Shown here: one piece after another, positions 8,040 to 16,361 of the stretch
How the letters are laid out: each line of letters begins with the position of its first letter
Numbering within the stretch: position 1 is the stretch's first letter
Assembly: GCA_031292525.1 (NCBI GenBank)
Contig: JARLGY010000036.1
Span: forward strand, 62,001 to 126,000
Source: Flavipsychrobacter sp.
Lineage (GTDB): Bacteria; Bacteroidota; Bacteroidia; Chitinophagales; Chitinophagaceae
Length of the DNA: 64,000 nt
Direction: 5' to 3'
Notes under the pieces: model-generated
The model's database searches: none
What the model was told of the DNA's origin: nothing
What the model saw: the letters and a program-made list of their open reading frames with translations, nothing else
Made by a program: the position numbers and the translations under genes

Positions 8040-9842
8040 ATGTCATTTAAACCGCTTAAGAACCAGAGTTATTATCTCGCAGCCAAACACAGTGGAAAAG
8101 TGCTTGGTTTCGCCACGCCAACTGTAGTGAATACCGGCCTTACACAAATGGACCTGGACGAACAAAATGGAAATCAAAAATTCGTGTTCGTGCCGTTCGC
8201 AGGCCCTGAGGACTCATTGGTAAAAGACAGTCCGGAAGGCTGGCAAGACCATTATTTGCTGGTGATAGCAGGCGCCCGTGACCACTATCTAACCGTAAAA
8301 GATAACTCAGTGGTGCTTGCGCGTTACTTTTTTCCTCTCCCGCCCGACTATAAAAATTGTATGTTCAGGTTGTATCCGGCCGGAAATGGTTTCTATCGCA
8401 TTATGGCGGTGCACAGCAAAAATTTTCTTGATGTGTGGAATGCAGACACAAAAGCGGGTGCAGAAGTAAGGCAACATCCCCTTACAACAACTGACAACCA
8501 GCTATTCATGCTGGTACCTACGCAAGGCCAGGGTGGGGGATCAAGCCCGATTCCCGATAAAGAATATGTAAAAGCTAATGAGGACCTGAGGAATGTGGCC
8601 CTTGCCGTAGCAGGTAAAGTGCCCGAAATAGGTGGTGGCCTTACATTCGTGGTGGGACAGTTTTGGGAAAAGCATGATGAGATGAAGGACCTGTGGAACC
8701 AGATGAAAGAATATGTAGATGAGCGGGTAAAGCAGCTTATTGATGAGAATGACCTGCGGCGGCTTACGCTCGATCTGCGTGCGCATGTTGATAACCTGGT
8801 AAGTATTTGCAGCGACGAGACCGAAGGGCTTAAAGGAAACAATATAGACCAGATCCTTAAAGACATACACCGTACGGAACTGGAGGTACTGGAAAAATCC
8901 CCGGAAAAAGTATTCCCTTATATAATAGTACTGGGAACCTTTATTATTACTGTGCAGCACGCCTTGCTGATCAATTACGAAATACTGTTCGGAGCGCCTT
9001 CAAAAAATGCGATCAAGTCGAGGGTGAATATCCTGAACAAAAGCATTGAGAAGTACATGGCCGTACTTTGGCATGTTAAAGATGAACTGCTGAAACGCCG
9101 AATGTGGGAGATCAAAGAGGTGCCATTACCGTTCACCCCCGACACGGTAGCTATAGAGGATAAGTATATGACGGGATGGAAAATGACGATGATAAAGAAT
9201 ACCAAGGAAAAAACAAATGAGCAGTTCATTTATGAGCAGTACAGGAACCAGGTAATGAAGCAATATAGTACCGATGTTGATGACCACCTAATGATAGGCA
9301 ATGTTTGGAAATATTTCAAAGCCAAATTGCCTGCAAATATAGAGGGTGACAATGCTGACTATACAGAAGCATATAAGCAAGGATATGAAGATATAAAGAA
9401 CAATTGGCTGAAGAAAAGCGAAGTAACCATTGAGATAGGCATTTTCGGGGTGATGGCGGCACATACCAAATTTGAGGCTGAGCAGAATAAGAGGATCACG
9501 GAGGTAGTGATTCATTCGAAGGATGACAGGCTGTGCGGGATAGAGGTTTATTATGACGGCAGATCGAACGGGTTAAAAGGCAAAGCGGGCCATGCCGATA
9601 ACTATAAACTGAAAGATGGTGAGTACATCGCCAGTGTCTATGGCAATTCAGACGGGGGCATCAATGGCCTTTGGCTGCAGACTCAACAGGGACATGTTGT
9701 AGGTTGTGGTAGGGAGAGAGCAACCTTCTTTTCAGCAGATATTGTGGATGCTTTCAACGCCAGACTTACAGCAATTTCCGGTGCCTATCATGATGACAAG
9801 ATCGAGCAACTATCGTTTCATTGGACGTATCAAGATGCCTAA
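8040..9842 (+). CDS. Predicted three-domain Cry-like pore-forming toxin (ricin-like, endotoxin-N-like, jacalin-like)
   Basis: This 600-residue protein has no signal peptide. Residues 1-165 resemble a ricin-type beta-trefoil with repeated short strands and a F-x-L-Y / Q-L-F-M-L-V pattern. A Gly-rich linker (164-172) follows. Residues about 178-355 resemble the seven-helix domain I of Bacillus Cry delta-endotoxins: KVPEIGGGLTFVVGQFW parallels the first membrane-active helices, and a hydrophobic helix at 293-318 (VFPYIIVLGTFIITVQHALL onward) parallels the central helix and loop that precede the YG/FG motif. Residues about 465-600 resemble a jacalin-type beta-prism lectin (ITEVVIHSKDDRLCGIEVYY; IEQLSFHW at the end). 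It is probably a cytoplasmic toxin released by lysis or a special route, aimed at eukaryotic or other glycan-bearing membranes. The gene stands alone next to an IS. The fold assignment is by pattern only. Confidence 0.65.
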   Translation: MSFKPLKNQSYYLAAKHSGKVLGFATPTVVNTGLTQMDLDEQNGNQKFVFVPFAGPEDSLVKDSPEGWQDHYLLVIAGARDHYLTVKDNSVVLARYFFPLPPDYKNCMFRLYPAGNGFYRIMAVHSKNFLDVWNADTKAGAEVRQHPLTTTDNQLFMLVPTQGQGGGSSPIPDKEYVKANEDLRNVALAVAGKVPEIGGGLTFVVGQFWEKHDEMKDLWNQMKEYVDERVKQLIDENDLRRLTLDLRAHVDNLVSICSDETEGLKGNNIDQILKDIHRTELEVLEKSPEKVFPYIIVLGTFIITVQHALLINYEILFGAPSKNAIKSRVNILNKSIEKYMAVLWHVKDELLKRRMWEIKEVPLPFTPDTVAIEDKYMTGWKMTMIKNTKEKTNEQFIYEQYRNQVMKQYSTDVDDHLMIGNVWKYFKAKLPANIEGDNADYTEAYKQGYEDIKNNWLKKSEVTIEIGIFGVMAAHTKFEAEQNKRITEVVIHSKDDRLCGIEVYYDGRSNGLKGKAGHADNYKLKDGEYIASVYGNSDGGINGLWLQTQQGHVVGCGRERATFFSADIVDAFNARLTAISGAYHDDKIEQLSFHWTYQDA

Positions 9843-9910
9843 TGGCAATTGATATTTTCGCCATAAAGTTAGAAAAGAGGTAAAATGAGCGTAAGATTTC
9901 CATCTGGGCT

Positions 9911-10003
9911 GTCCGCTCTTAATCTCTTAAAACCTGCGCTTGTCGCAGGTTTTTCTTTTTCTGCTCTATCTAAATTGATTTCCTTTCAAAGCTTTATCTT
10001 ACT
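9911..10003 (+). repeat. Terminator-bearing intergenic repeat, copy A
   Basis: This copy shares GTCCGCTCTTAATCTCTTAA, the terminator hairpin, TTTTCTGCTCTATC and a closing CTTTATCTTACT with copy B at 15022-15123. The first 55 bp are almost identical and the rest diverges. The remaining part of the 9843-10224 gap shows no gene. Confidence 0.85.
9929..9958 (+). terminator. Terminator of the Cry-like toxin gene
   Basis: The stem AACCTGCG / CGCAGGTT with a 5-nt loop is followed by TTTCTTTTT. It lies about 90 nt after the toxin stop codon inside repeat copy A. Confidence 0.8.
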
Positions 10004-10224
10004 TTATATAGCTTAATAAATTTCTTTATCAAAGATGCCGAACAGTCCAATTATTTGTACAGTATAAGGATCTGAATACGAATTCATCGTCTATCTTATA
10101 GATTTTACAGATTGCAATGCTTTATATAGGCAGTACAGGATTGGAGCAAATGTTAAACTGAATTATATCGGCATCAAATACATTGCCTTAATTTGTAAAT
10201 CCATATTGGTAATAGATAAATCAA

Positions 10225-11058
10225 ATGCTCATCAGAGAATCAATATCAGGATATAAGCATCTTGACTTAGGTAACATTAAACTTGCATTTACGCAGGTCT
10301 GTGAACAAGAAATTTTTAGAGATGTCTATTTTGCCGCCAGTTCACTTTATTATGTTGAATCGGGCAGTGCTGCACTCTGGTCAATTGAGGGTGAAACAAA
10401 AATAGAAACGGGTGAGATTGCCCTTATCAAACAACACAGCAAACTCGATATTCAAAAGTTCAAAGACAAAAATGGTAAAGATTTCAGGTCAATTATTTTT
10501 TACTTGTTCCCCGACTTTGTTACAGAGTATATAAAACAAACAAAAGAGATTAAAAGTCAATCAGCTCCTATCACTGCAGGTATTATCCATTTGGGTAAGC
10601 ATAAACCGCTTACAGACTTTTGCCAGTCGCTGCTTCCCCTTTTTGAAAACAAGCAACTAAGCCGTTCAGACATTAAGGAGAGAACATTCTCTGCGCTAGA
10701 TTATTTATCGCAGCACAATAAAAAGCTCCTTCATTTCCTAGCTATAAACAGCAAGCCAGTCAAAATTGATCTTTATGAATTTATGATCCATATTGCAATA
10801 AATAACTACTCTGTAAATGAACTTGCCCGACTAACAGGCAGAAGCCTGTCTGCATTTAAAAGAGATTTTTACGACGTTTTTGGAACAACACCGCATCAAT
10901 GGCTTCTGCGGAAAAAAGTGGATTACGCCGAACAATTGCTAACTACTAAAAAACTGAAAGCATCCGATATCTACTTAATGCTGGGCTTTAACGAGCTATC
11001 ACATTTCTCGGCGGTATTTAAGAAGATCAAAGGCATAGCGCCAAGCCAATTGGTTTGA
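10225..11058 (+). CDS. AraC-family transcriptional regulator
   Basis: This 277-residue protein has a poorly conserved N-terminal sensor (1-165) and a C-terminal AraC double HTH (about 175-277). The recognition regions are SVNELARLTGRSLSAFKRDF and LMLGFNELSHFSAVFKKIKG. It lies 78 bp upstream of the SDR gene on the same strand; AraC regulators paired with a short-chain dehydrogenase are common and usually control it. The start is an ATG at 10225 with an AT-rich upstream region. The effector is unknown. Confidence 0.87.
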   Translation: MLIRESISGYKHLDLGNIKLAFTQVCEQEIFRDVYFAASSLYYVESGSAALWSIEGETKIETGEIALIKQHSKLDIQKFKDKNGKDFRSIIFYLFPDFVTEYIKQTKEIKSQSAPITAGIIHLGKHKPLTDFCQSLLPLFENKQLSRSDIKERTFSALDYLSQHNKKLLHFLAINSKPVKIDLYEFMIHIAINNYSVNELARLTGRSLSAFKRDFYDVFGTTPHQWLLRKKVDYAEQLLTTKKLKASDIYLMLGFNELSHFSAVFKKIKGIAPSQLV

Positions 11059-11136
11059 TTTACATCTTTGGACTTTTTTTGTAAGTATAACTTCATCGGT
11101 CGTGCTGACCTTTGTGGTAACAAACAAGGAAGTAAA

Positions 11137-12080
11137 ATGAAGAAATCAATCTTGATCACAGGTGCATCATCCGGAATGGGGCTGGCAAACACCATTTTTT
11201 TTAGTCGAAATGGCTATTTGGTCTTTGCCACTTATCGCAGCCAAAAAGATGGTGACGAACTAAAGAAACTTAAAAATGTACATCCTGTAAAAATGGATGT
11301 GACAAATGTTTTTGACATTCAAAATGCCTTTACCGAAGTTTCAGGCATTCTTGGGAAAGATGGACTATTTGCTATCATTAACAATGCAGGGATCAATTAC
11401 ACCGCGCCATTTGAATTTGTGGATGAGAAACGAGCAAGGCAAGTTATGGACGTAAATATTATGGCCCCATACAAGATCACACAAGTATTTATCCCGTTAC
11501 TCAAGAAACATAATGCTAAAAATGACACAAAAGCAAGAGTAGTAAATATCGCTTCTTGGGCAGGTTATTTAGGACAGCCCTTCATTCCTTTCTATAATGC
11601 TTCAAAAGCTGCTCTTATTGGACTTTCGGAATCCATGTATTATGATCTGGGATTGCTGGATATTCATGTTGTTTTAGCTTCACCGGGTGTTACCAAAACA
11701 CCTTTATTAGAAAAAACAACTGATGATGGAATCCAAAATTTACGTGGGTTTCAAAAGAAGGCGAGGTTTTTTATAAGCCATATTTAGAGCATCTTAAAAC
11801 AATGGGGGAAGGCTCGAGAAACTCAAAGTTCTTCCCAACGCCGGAAATGATAGCGGCAAAGCTTTATAAAATTGTTGAATCAAAAAGACCGGGGTTCAAG
11901 TACAACCTGGCTATGGATGCTGTAATAGTAGATAAGATTCTGACAAAATTTATTCCATTCAGCTGGCGGGCTGCTATGAATGAAAATCTGTTCAAATTGA
12001 ACAAAAAGAAGCAATCGGTGCCAAAGCAAGAATTTTTAAATCGCGGCTTAGGCGAGGCAACTCCCTTTCCCAGCATATGA
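11137..12080 (+). pseudogene. Short-chain dehydrogenase/reductase (SDR), broken by a one-base frameshift
   Basis: The first frame (start MKKSILITGASSGMG at 11137) has the cofactor motif TGASSGMG, the NNAG motif and the catalytic YNASK, so the Rossmann core and active site are intact. It stops at 11787. The third-position shift lies at the G run 11746-11748 (CGTGGGTTTC): adding one G there restores an uninterrupted reading through EVFYKPYLEHLKTMGEGSRN into the second frame, which ends at 12080, giving about 314 residues. Classical SDRs would use NAD(P)H to reduce a carbonyl substrate, which cannot be named here. The truncated product would still hold the catalytic residues but would lack the C-terminal substrate and oligomer segment. 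A homopolymer sequencing error is possible. Confidence 0.85.
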
Positions 12081-12127
12081 TACAGCTCTGCGTAAAAGAG
12101 ATGATCAACAATTAATTGGTATACACA

Positions 12128-12481
12128 ATGATAAAAGTGATAAGTGCAATTCTGATCTTGGTTAGTTTTACAGCTTCGATCTATTATTTGTTCGTTGGGC
12201 TTATAAAACCAGAAACCTTGCTAGTGTATAAAGGAGCAAAAATTCCGAATAAAGGAGTGCAGTTATGGGCATTGGTCTTAGGGGGCAGCGGAGTACTGCT
12301 TCTCTTTCCTCCAACCTTTAAACTTGCCACGATATTAATGATATTGAACTCATTATTTACTATCACTTGTCTTATAATTATTAGAGATTGGAAAGGTGCA
12401 TTTTTTGAGTTTTTGTTTTTGCAAATACCTGTCTTTTTACTTTGGGCCGAGTATCCGTTATCCATCATCGGGAAATTTTAA
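12128..12481 (+). CDS. Small integral membrane protein, function unknown
   Basis: This 117-residue protein has four predicted membrane segments (about 5-25, 43-60, 63-85, 92-112) separated by short loops, a pattern seen in DoxX-like and other small membrane families, but I see no diagnostic motif. The ATG at 12128 is preferred over the upstream in-frame TTG at 12116. It follows the broken SDR by 47 bp on the same strand and may have been co-transcribed with it. I do not recognise it. The gap up to 12708 shows no further gene. Confidence 0.65.
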   Translation: MIKVISAILILVSFTASIYYLFVGLIKPETLLVYKGAKIPNKGVQLWALVLGGSGVLLLFPPTFKLATILMILNSLFTITCLIIIRDWKGAFFEFLFLQIPVFLLWAEYPLSIIGKF

Positions 12482-12708
12482 TGATCTTTTATTGTCTGTT
12501 ATGCAGCAACAACTAAAATGTCTGAAACCCACGCCCAACAATAGTCGTTATCTAAAAAGTGTTAAACATTATTATGCTCTTTGCAAACGTATGATGTATT
12601 ATTTTTATAAATATGCAATGGTGCCACCCAACTTTTTTTAAAAAAAACTATCTAGTAATACAGCGGACCCGGGAGCTAAAACTAAACAGCTAAACTAAAA
12701 ATAAAACA

Positions 12709-13551
12709 ATGAAGAAAACTGTATTGTTCGCTATGATCCTATTTTATAGCAACAGTTGTTTGTATGCACAGACAACATCTCCCCTACCGTATTGTCATGC
12801 CGGTTTCGATTTCGCCATGTCGAGTGGCCAGTCCAGCGACTGGATCAACAGTGTACAGCTTGGAACATTGAACAATGTTTCCAACGCAGAAAGCCCGGCC
12901 CCGCATTACATTTTTTATAACAACCTGGCAGTTCCAAACCTTATTAAAAATTCCAGTTATACCTTAAATGTCAACTTTTCCATAGGTGGCGGATGTGGTT
13001 ATGCGGCATGGATAGACTACAACCATGATGATGTGTTTGATGCAACAGAGTTGGTAGCAGATGTTAAGGTCTCAACAGGCATACCTCTGGGGCAAAGTGT
13101 ACCCCTTACAGCTACCATTGCCATTCCTTCAACAGCATTGACAGGGAACACCAGGATGCGTATAAGAATGACAGAAGATGATCAATATCACGGAGCCCAT
13201 CCCAATAATTACGAATTAGCCTGTGACTCTATGAATACTACTTCTTGGGGCGGGGAAACAGAGGACTATACGGTCAACATTACAGGCACCACAGGTATCA
13301 ATGAGCTAAACAGCAATGTGCGGTTCTCATTATATCCTAATCCTGCAAATGGGCTTTTAAACATAGAAAGTGACCTTACCGGGGCCTCCACCTTTGCTAT
13401 ATATGATATTGCCGGTATCAAGGTATTGGAGGGGGTAAATTCCCAGTCAAAATATAGTATAGATGTGTGTGCGCTTACTGTTGGATTGTATTATGTTGAA
13501 ATTGCCAATGGCCAACAAATAGTTGGACACGAAAAATTCATTAAACAATGA
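12709..13551 (+). CDS. GEVED-domain T9SS type A secreted protein
   Basis: This 280-residue protein has a signal peptide (MKKTVLFAMILFYSNSCLYA, cleaved near residue 20). The GEVED domain covers about 30-200, with the WIDYNHDDVFDATE strand and the closing WGGETEDYTVNI that name the family. The C-terminal type A sorting domain has VRFSLYPNPANG and ends FIKQ. It would be exported by Sec and then T9SS and held on the surface or released. GEVED domains are found in secreted proteins and proteases; here no catalytic domain is present, so the protein is probably a binding or structural factor. It is monocistronic with a terminator about 60 nt downstream. Confidence 0.88.
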   Translation: MKKTVLFAMILFYSNSCLYAQTTSPLPYCHAGFDFAMSSGQSSDWINSVQLGTLNNVSNAESPAPHYIFYNNLAVPNLIKNSSYTLNVNFSIGGGCGYAAWIDYNHDDVFDATELVADVKVSTGIPLGQSVPLTATIAIPSTALTGNTRMRIRMTEDDQYHGAHPNNYELACDSMNTTSWGGETEDYTVNITGTTGINELNSNVRFSLYPNPANGLLNIESDLTGASTFAIYDIAGIKVLEGVNSQSKYSIDVCALTVGLYYVEIANGQQIVGHEKFIKQ

Positions 13552-13607
13552 TCAAACATTGCACCGTGAAAATCAATAAAACTATTAGGAAAATGGATTG
13601 TAAATTG

Positions 13608-13637
13608 AAGCCCGTTCTTAGAGCGGGTTTTAATTTA
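13608..13637 (+). terminator. Terminator of the GEVED gene
   Basis: AAGCCCGTT pairs with AGCGGGTTT around a short loop and is followed by TAATTTAT. Confidence 0.65.
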
Positions 13638-13687
13638 TAGGCCGATCTTATTGACTAGAAACAGTTTAAATAGTTGAGGTAAAAAAT

Positions 13688-14452
13688 ATGCGATTTGATA
13701 AAGTCATACCGTCCGACAGGCTAAGACCATACATCAAATTCATGGTGATCACAGGGAATGCCAGTGAGAATATTTACAAGGTTTTTCCATCAACAGCTAT
13801 GGTCATTGGCTTTCAATACAAAGGACAACTTTCATCAATAACAAATAACTCCGAAAATAAGTTATCTCCGATGGGTATTACTGGCATTGGCGATAGCGTA
13901 AAGATATTTCGCAATACCGCTGGAATAGGAACGATCCTGGTTTATTTCACAGAGACCGGATTCGCACATTTTTCCACCTCGCCAGCCCATGAACTATTCA
14001 ATCAAAGTGTCTCCCTTGATGATTTGTTTGAACAGGAAAATATCAGAATACTTGATGAAATACTGGCACTGGCAATTACCGACGCAGAGCGCATTAAAGC
14101 TGTTGAAACATTCCTGGTTAGCCAGCTAAAGGAAAAGAGTGTAGATCAGCTAATTATTCGTGCTGTACAGTTTATCTATCATTCGAAAGGAGATATAAGA
14201 ATAAAGAGTCTTAATGAACAGCTTCATATCAGCCAAAGTGCATTTGAAAAACGTTTCAGAAAGCTGGTAGGAGCAACCCCCAAGAAATTTGCTTCTATTG
14301 TTCGTTTTAATACTGTTTTGCAGGATATAGGCAAAGAGAAGTCATTAACAGAAATCTGCTACGACAATAATTTTTTTGATCAGGCGCATTTCATCAAAGA
14401 ATTTAAACAGTTTACTGGAGACACACCTGATAATTTCAGACGGCTTTTATAA
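13688..14452 (+). CDS. AraC-family transcriptional regulator
   Basis: This 254-residue protein has an N-terminal domain of the type common in Bacteroidota AraC proteins (begins MRFDKVIPSDRLRPYIKFM; about 1-140). The C-terminal HTH pair (about 155-254) shows LNEQLHISQSAFEKRFRKLV and a second helix set with FFDQAHFIKEFKQFTGDTP. It sits 86 bp upstream of the DUF1398 gene in the same direction and is the likely regulator of it. The effector is unknown. Confidence 0.87.
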   Translation: MRFDKVIPSDRLRPYIKFMVITGNASENIYKVFPSTAMVIGFQYKGQLSSITNNSENKLSPMGITGIGDSVKIFRNTAGIGTILVYFTETGFAHFSTSPAHELFNQSVSLDDLFEQENIRILDEILALAITDAERIKAVETFLVSQLKEKSVDQLIIRAVQFIYHSKGDIRIKSLNEQLHISQSAFEKRFRKLVGATPKKFASIVRFNTVLQDIGKEKSLTEICYDNNFFDQAHFIKEFKQFTGDTPDNFRRLL

Positions 14453-14538
14453 ATCGACGATTTTTTACAATTCAGGCGCTCAGCGTCTCGATAGTTTTGC
14501 ACTTGAAATCATTATTAACTATCAAAGGAGTAAAACAT

Positions 14539-14940
14539 ATGACAGTAGCAAATTTCACGCTTGAGCAAATCAAAACGGCACATTCTAAGGTTAGATCCGG
14601 AGCAGATTTCCCATCCTATATTCGGGAAATAAAGCATCTGGGCGTTACCTTCTATAAAACTTATGTAATTGACGGGCACACAGATTATTTTGATGAGAAT
14701 AACAATAAAACCAATACACCGCCTAAATATGAGCCGCTATCGATTGCTCAGGAAAGCGATGCCGCAACATTTAAGGTCGACTTAAAAACACACCAGCAAG
14801 GTCAAACTGATTACCTGACATTTTGCAACGATTGCGCTAAATCGGGTATTGAGAAGTGGACAGTATGTATGGACAAAATGACGTGCACCTACTACGACAA
14901 AACTGGAGCAGCCATCCTGGTTGAAGTGATACCGGGGTAA
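14539..14940 (+). CDS. DUF1398-family protein
   Basis: The start is the ATG at 14539 (MTVANFTLEQIKTAHSKVRS), chosen because a good AAAGGAG ribosome site sits 8 nt before it; the frame opens 14 codons earlier. The 133-residue protein matches the DUF1398 pattern (YbcV-like): GADFPSYIREIKHLGV, YEPLSIA, and the C-terminal FCNDCAKSGIEKWTVCMDKM with TCTYYD. Such proteins are small and cytoplasmic and are often found beside regulators. Function is not established. The motif spacing and two-Cys pair are visible here. A terminator and repeat copy B follow. Confidence 0.82.
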   Translation: MTVANFTLEQIKTAHSKVRSGADFPSYIREIKHLGVTFYKTYVIDGHTDYFDENNNKTNTPPKYEPLSIAQESDAATFKVDLKTHQQGQTDYLTFCNDCAKSGIEKWTVCMDKMTCTYYDKTGAAILVEVIPG

Positions 14941-15021
14941 TAACACGATCGTCAATTCATGTTATATATTTTCTAATCGTTATTAATATAACAAAGGCAT
15001 ACAAGGATGGGCTTCCGAGCC

Positions 15022-15123
15022 GTCCGCTCTTAATCTCTTAAAACCTGTGCTAGTCGCAGGTTTTTCCTTTTCTGCTCTATCGAAACCAACTTCCTCTAAA
15101 ATAATACCCATCTTTATCTTACT
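15022..15123 (+). repeat. Terminator-bearing intergenic repeat, copy B
   Basis: This is the second copy of the repeat at 9911-10003, in the same orientation. It has a compensating G-T wobble in the hairpin and a longer spacer before CTTTATCTTACT. The rest of the 14941-15359 gap shows no gene. Confidence 0.85.
15042..15068 (+). terminator. Terminator after the DUF1398 gene
   Basis: The stem AACCTGTG / CGCAGGTT (one wobble) has a 5-nt loop and is followed by TTTCCTTTT, within repeat copy B. Confidence 0.75.
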
Positions 15124-15359
15124 TATTGCCTGCAGGTATTAAATTTTAAATACAGCATTATTTCGCGATTCACACCTTCAACTGCTTTGTCTTTTGCTTC
15201 TTCCGTCCCTTGGTCTGTAGATATTATATTTAAAAGCTGACTGCACTTTTTCCTATTAGTCAACAAAAGGATGACCGTTCTCAACAAAAAGGAATGCTTT
15301 TGCAACATTTCATATTCAGGATAAAGTGCTCGTCTATTTTGCAGTCAAAATTAAATTGT

Positions 15360-16295
15360 ATGAGAAGAAATATTACACGCTTAATGTCTGTTGCTATGTT
15401 CACAGTACTTGCCAGCATAAGTAGCCATGCCCAAATATTGATCCATTATTGGGATTTTAACAGTTTTGCACCCGGCCTTACCGCCCCTGTTAATCCTGCC
15501 ACACTAATACCAATAAAAGCGCATTATTCAGTTTTAGATACTAACAAAGTGACCATTGCTTTTTCAACAATAACTGGTGTCTCATCCAGCTACACGACTT
15601 ACTGGGATAACTATATCCCCGGCGATACGATCAATGCCCAATTTGCAGATACCGCAGGCAGCTGTTTAAGAATATGGAACCCAACTGATAGTATGCAGTT
15701 ATTATTCAACATACCTACTACTGGCTATAAAAACATTACACTTAGGTTTGAAACCCAAAAGTCGAGTCTTGCACAAGCCCAATTGTATCAATTGTATGAT
15801 TACAGCACCGACGGAGGTACAACATGGAAAACATCAGGGCTCTCTATCCCTGGCGATTCTGCTGTATATCATGTATGGACTGCTGTAACGGTGAAGTTTA
15901 ATGATACAGCAGTAAATAATAACAGCAAGCTTATTTTTCGTACAAAGTTCCTCGGACAGAATACAGGTGGTCAGGGTAACAACAGGTTTGATAACGTGAC
16001 TGTCATAGGGGATTCACTAAGTAAACCATCGACAGGCATAACGTTGGTAGCAGCCACTAAGTCCTGCATTATCTACCCTTCGCCGGCCAATAATGAAGTA
16101 TATGTTTCTAATGGTCGCAACACCACGAAAACAATTATTATCAGAGACATGGAAGGCAAGCTGGTGATATCTAGGAACACCACTGATGAGAAGTGTTTGA
16201 TAAATATAGCTGGTTTGAGTGCCGGTATTTACTTTGCAACAGTTGTTGAAAATGAAAGTGGTTACATAAGCCATCTGAAACTTGTAAAGAACTAA
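15360..16295 (+). CDS. T9SS type A sorting-domain protein, first gene of a five-gene operon
   Basis: The start is the ATG at 15360 (MRRNITRLMSVAMFTVLASI), chosen for its signal peptide ending SSHAQ; the frame is open further upstream. The body (about 30-235) is a beta-sandwich of the discoidin/jelly-roll kind often seen in secreted Bacteroidota proteins (ILIHYWDFNSFAPG, YDYSTDGGTTWKTSG, NNRFDNVTVIGD). The C-terminus has a type A sorting domain (SCIIYPSPANNEVYV, LSAGIYFATV, KLVKN). It lies 66 bp upstream of the TonB receptor and is probably a surface-exposed partner of the uptake system. No catalytic residues are recognised. Confidence 0.85.
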   Translation: MRRNITRLMSVAMFTVLASISSHAQILIHYWDFNSFAPGLTAPVNPATLIPIKAHYSVLDTNKVTIAFSTITGVSSSYTTYWDNYIPGDTINAQFADTAGSCLRIWNPTDSMQLLFNIPTTGYKNITLRFETQKSSLAQAQLYQLYDYSTDGGTTWKTSGLSIPGDSAVYHVWTAVTVKFNDTAVNNNSKLIFRTKFLGQNTGGQGNNRFDNVTVIGDSLSKPSTGITLVAATKSCIIYPSPANNEVYVSNGRNTTKTIIIRDMEGKLVISRNTTDEKCLINIAGLSAGIYFATVVENESGYISHLKLVKN

Positions 16296-16361
16296 AATAA
16301 ATATCGCCGTTAAAAGAAAGGGTGCTTCAGACCATCTTTTATTTCTTTAAAAATACTTTCC

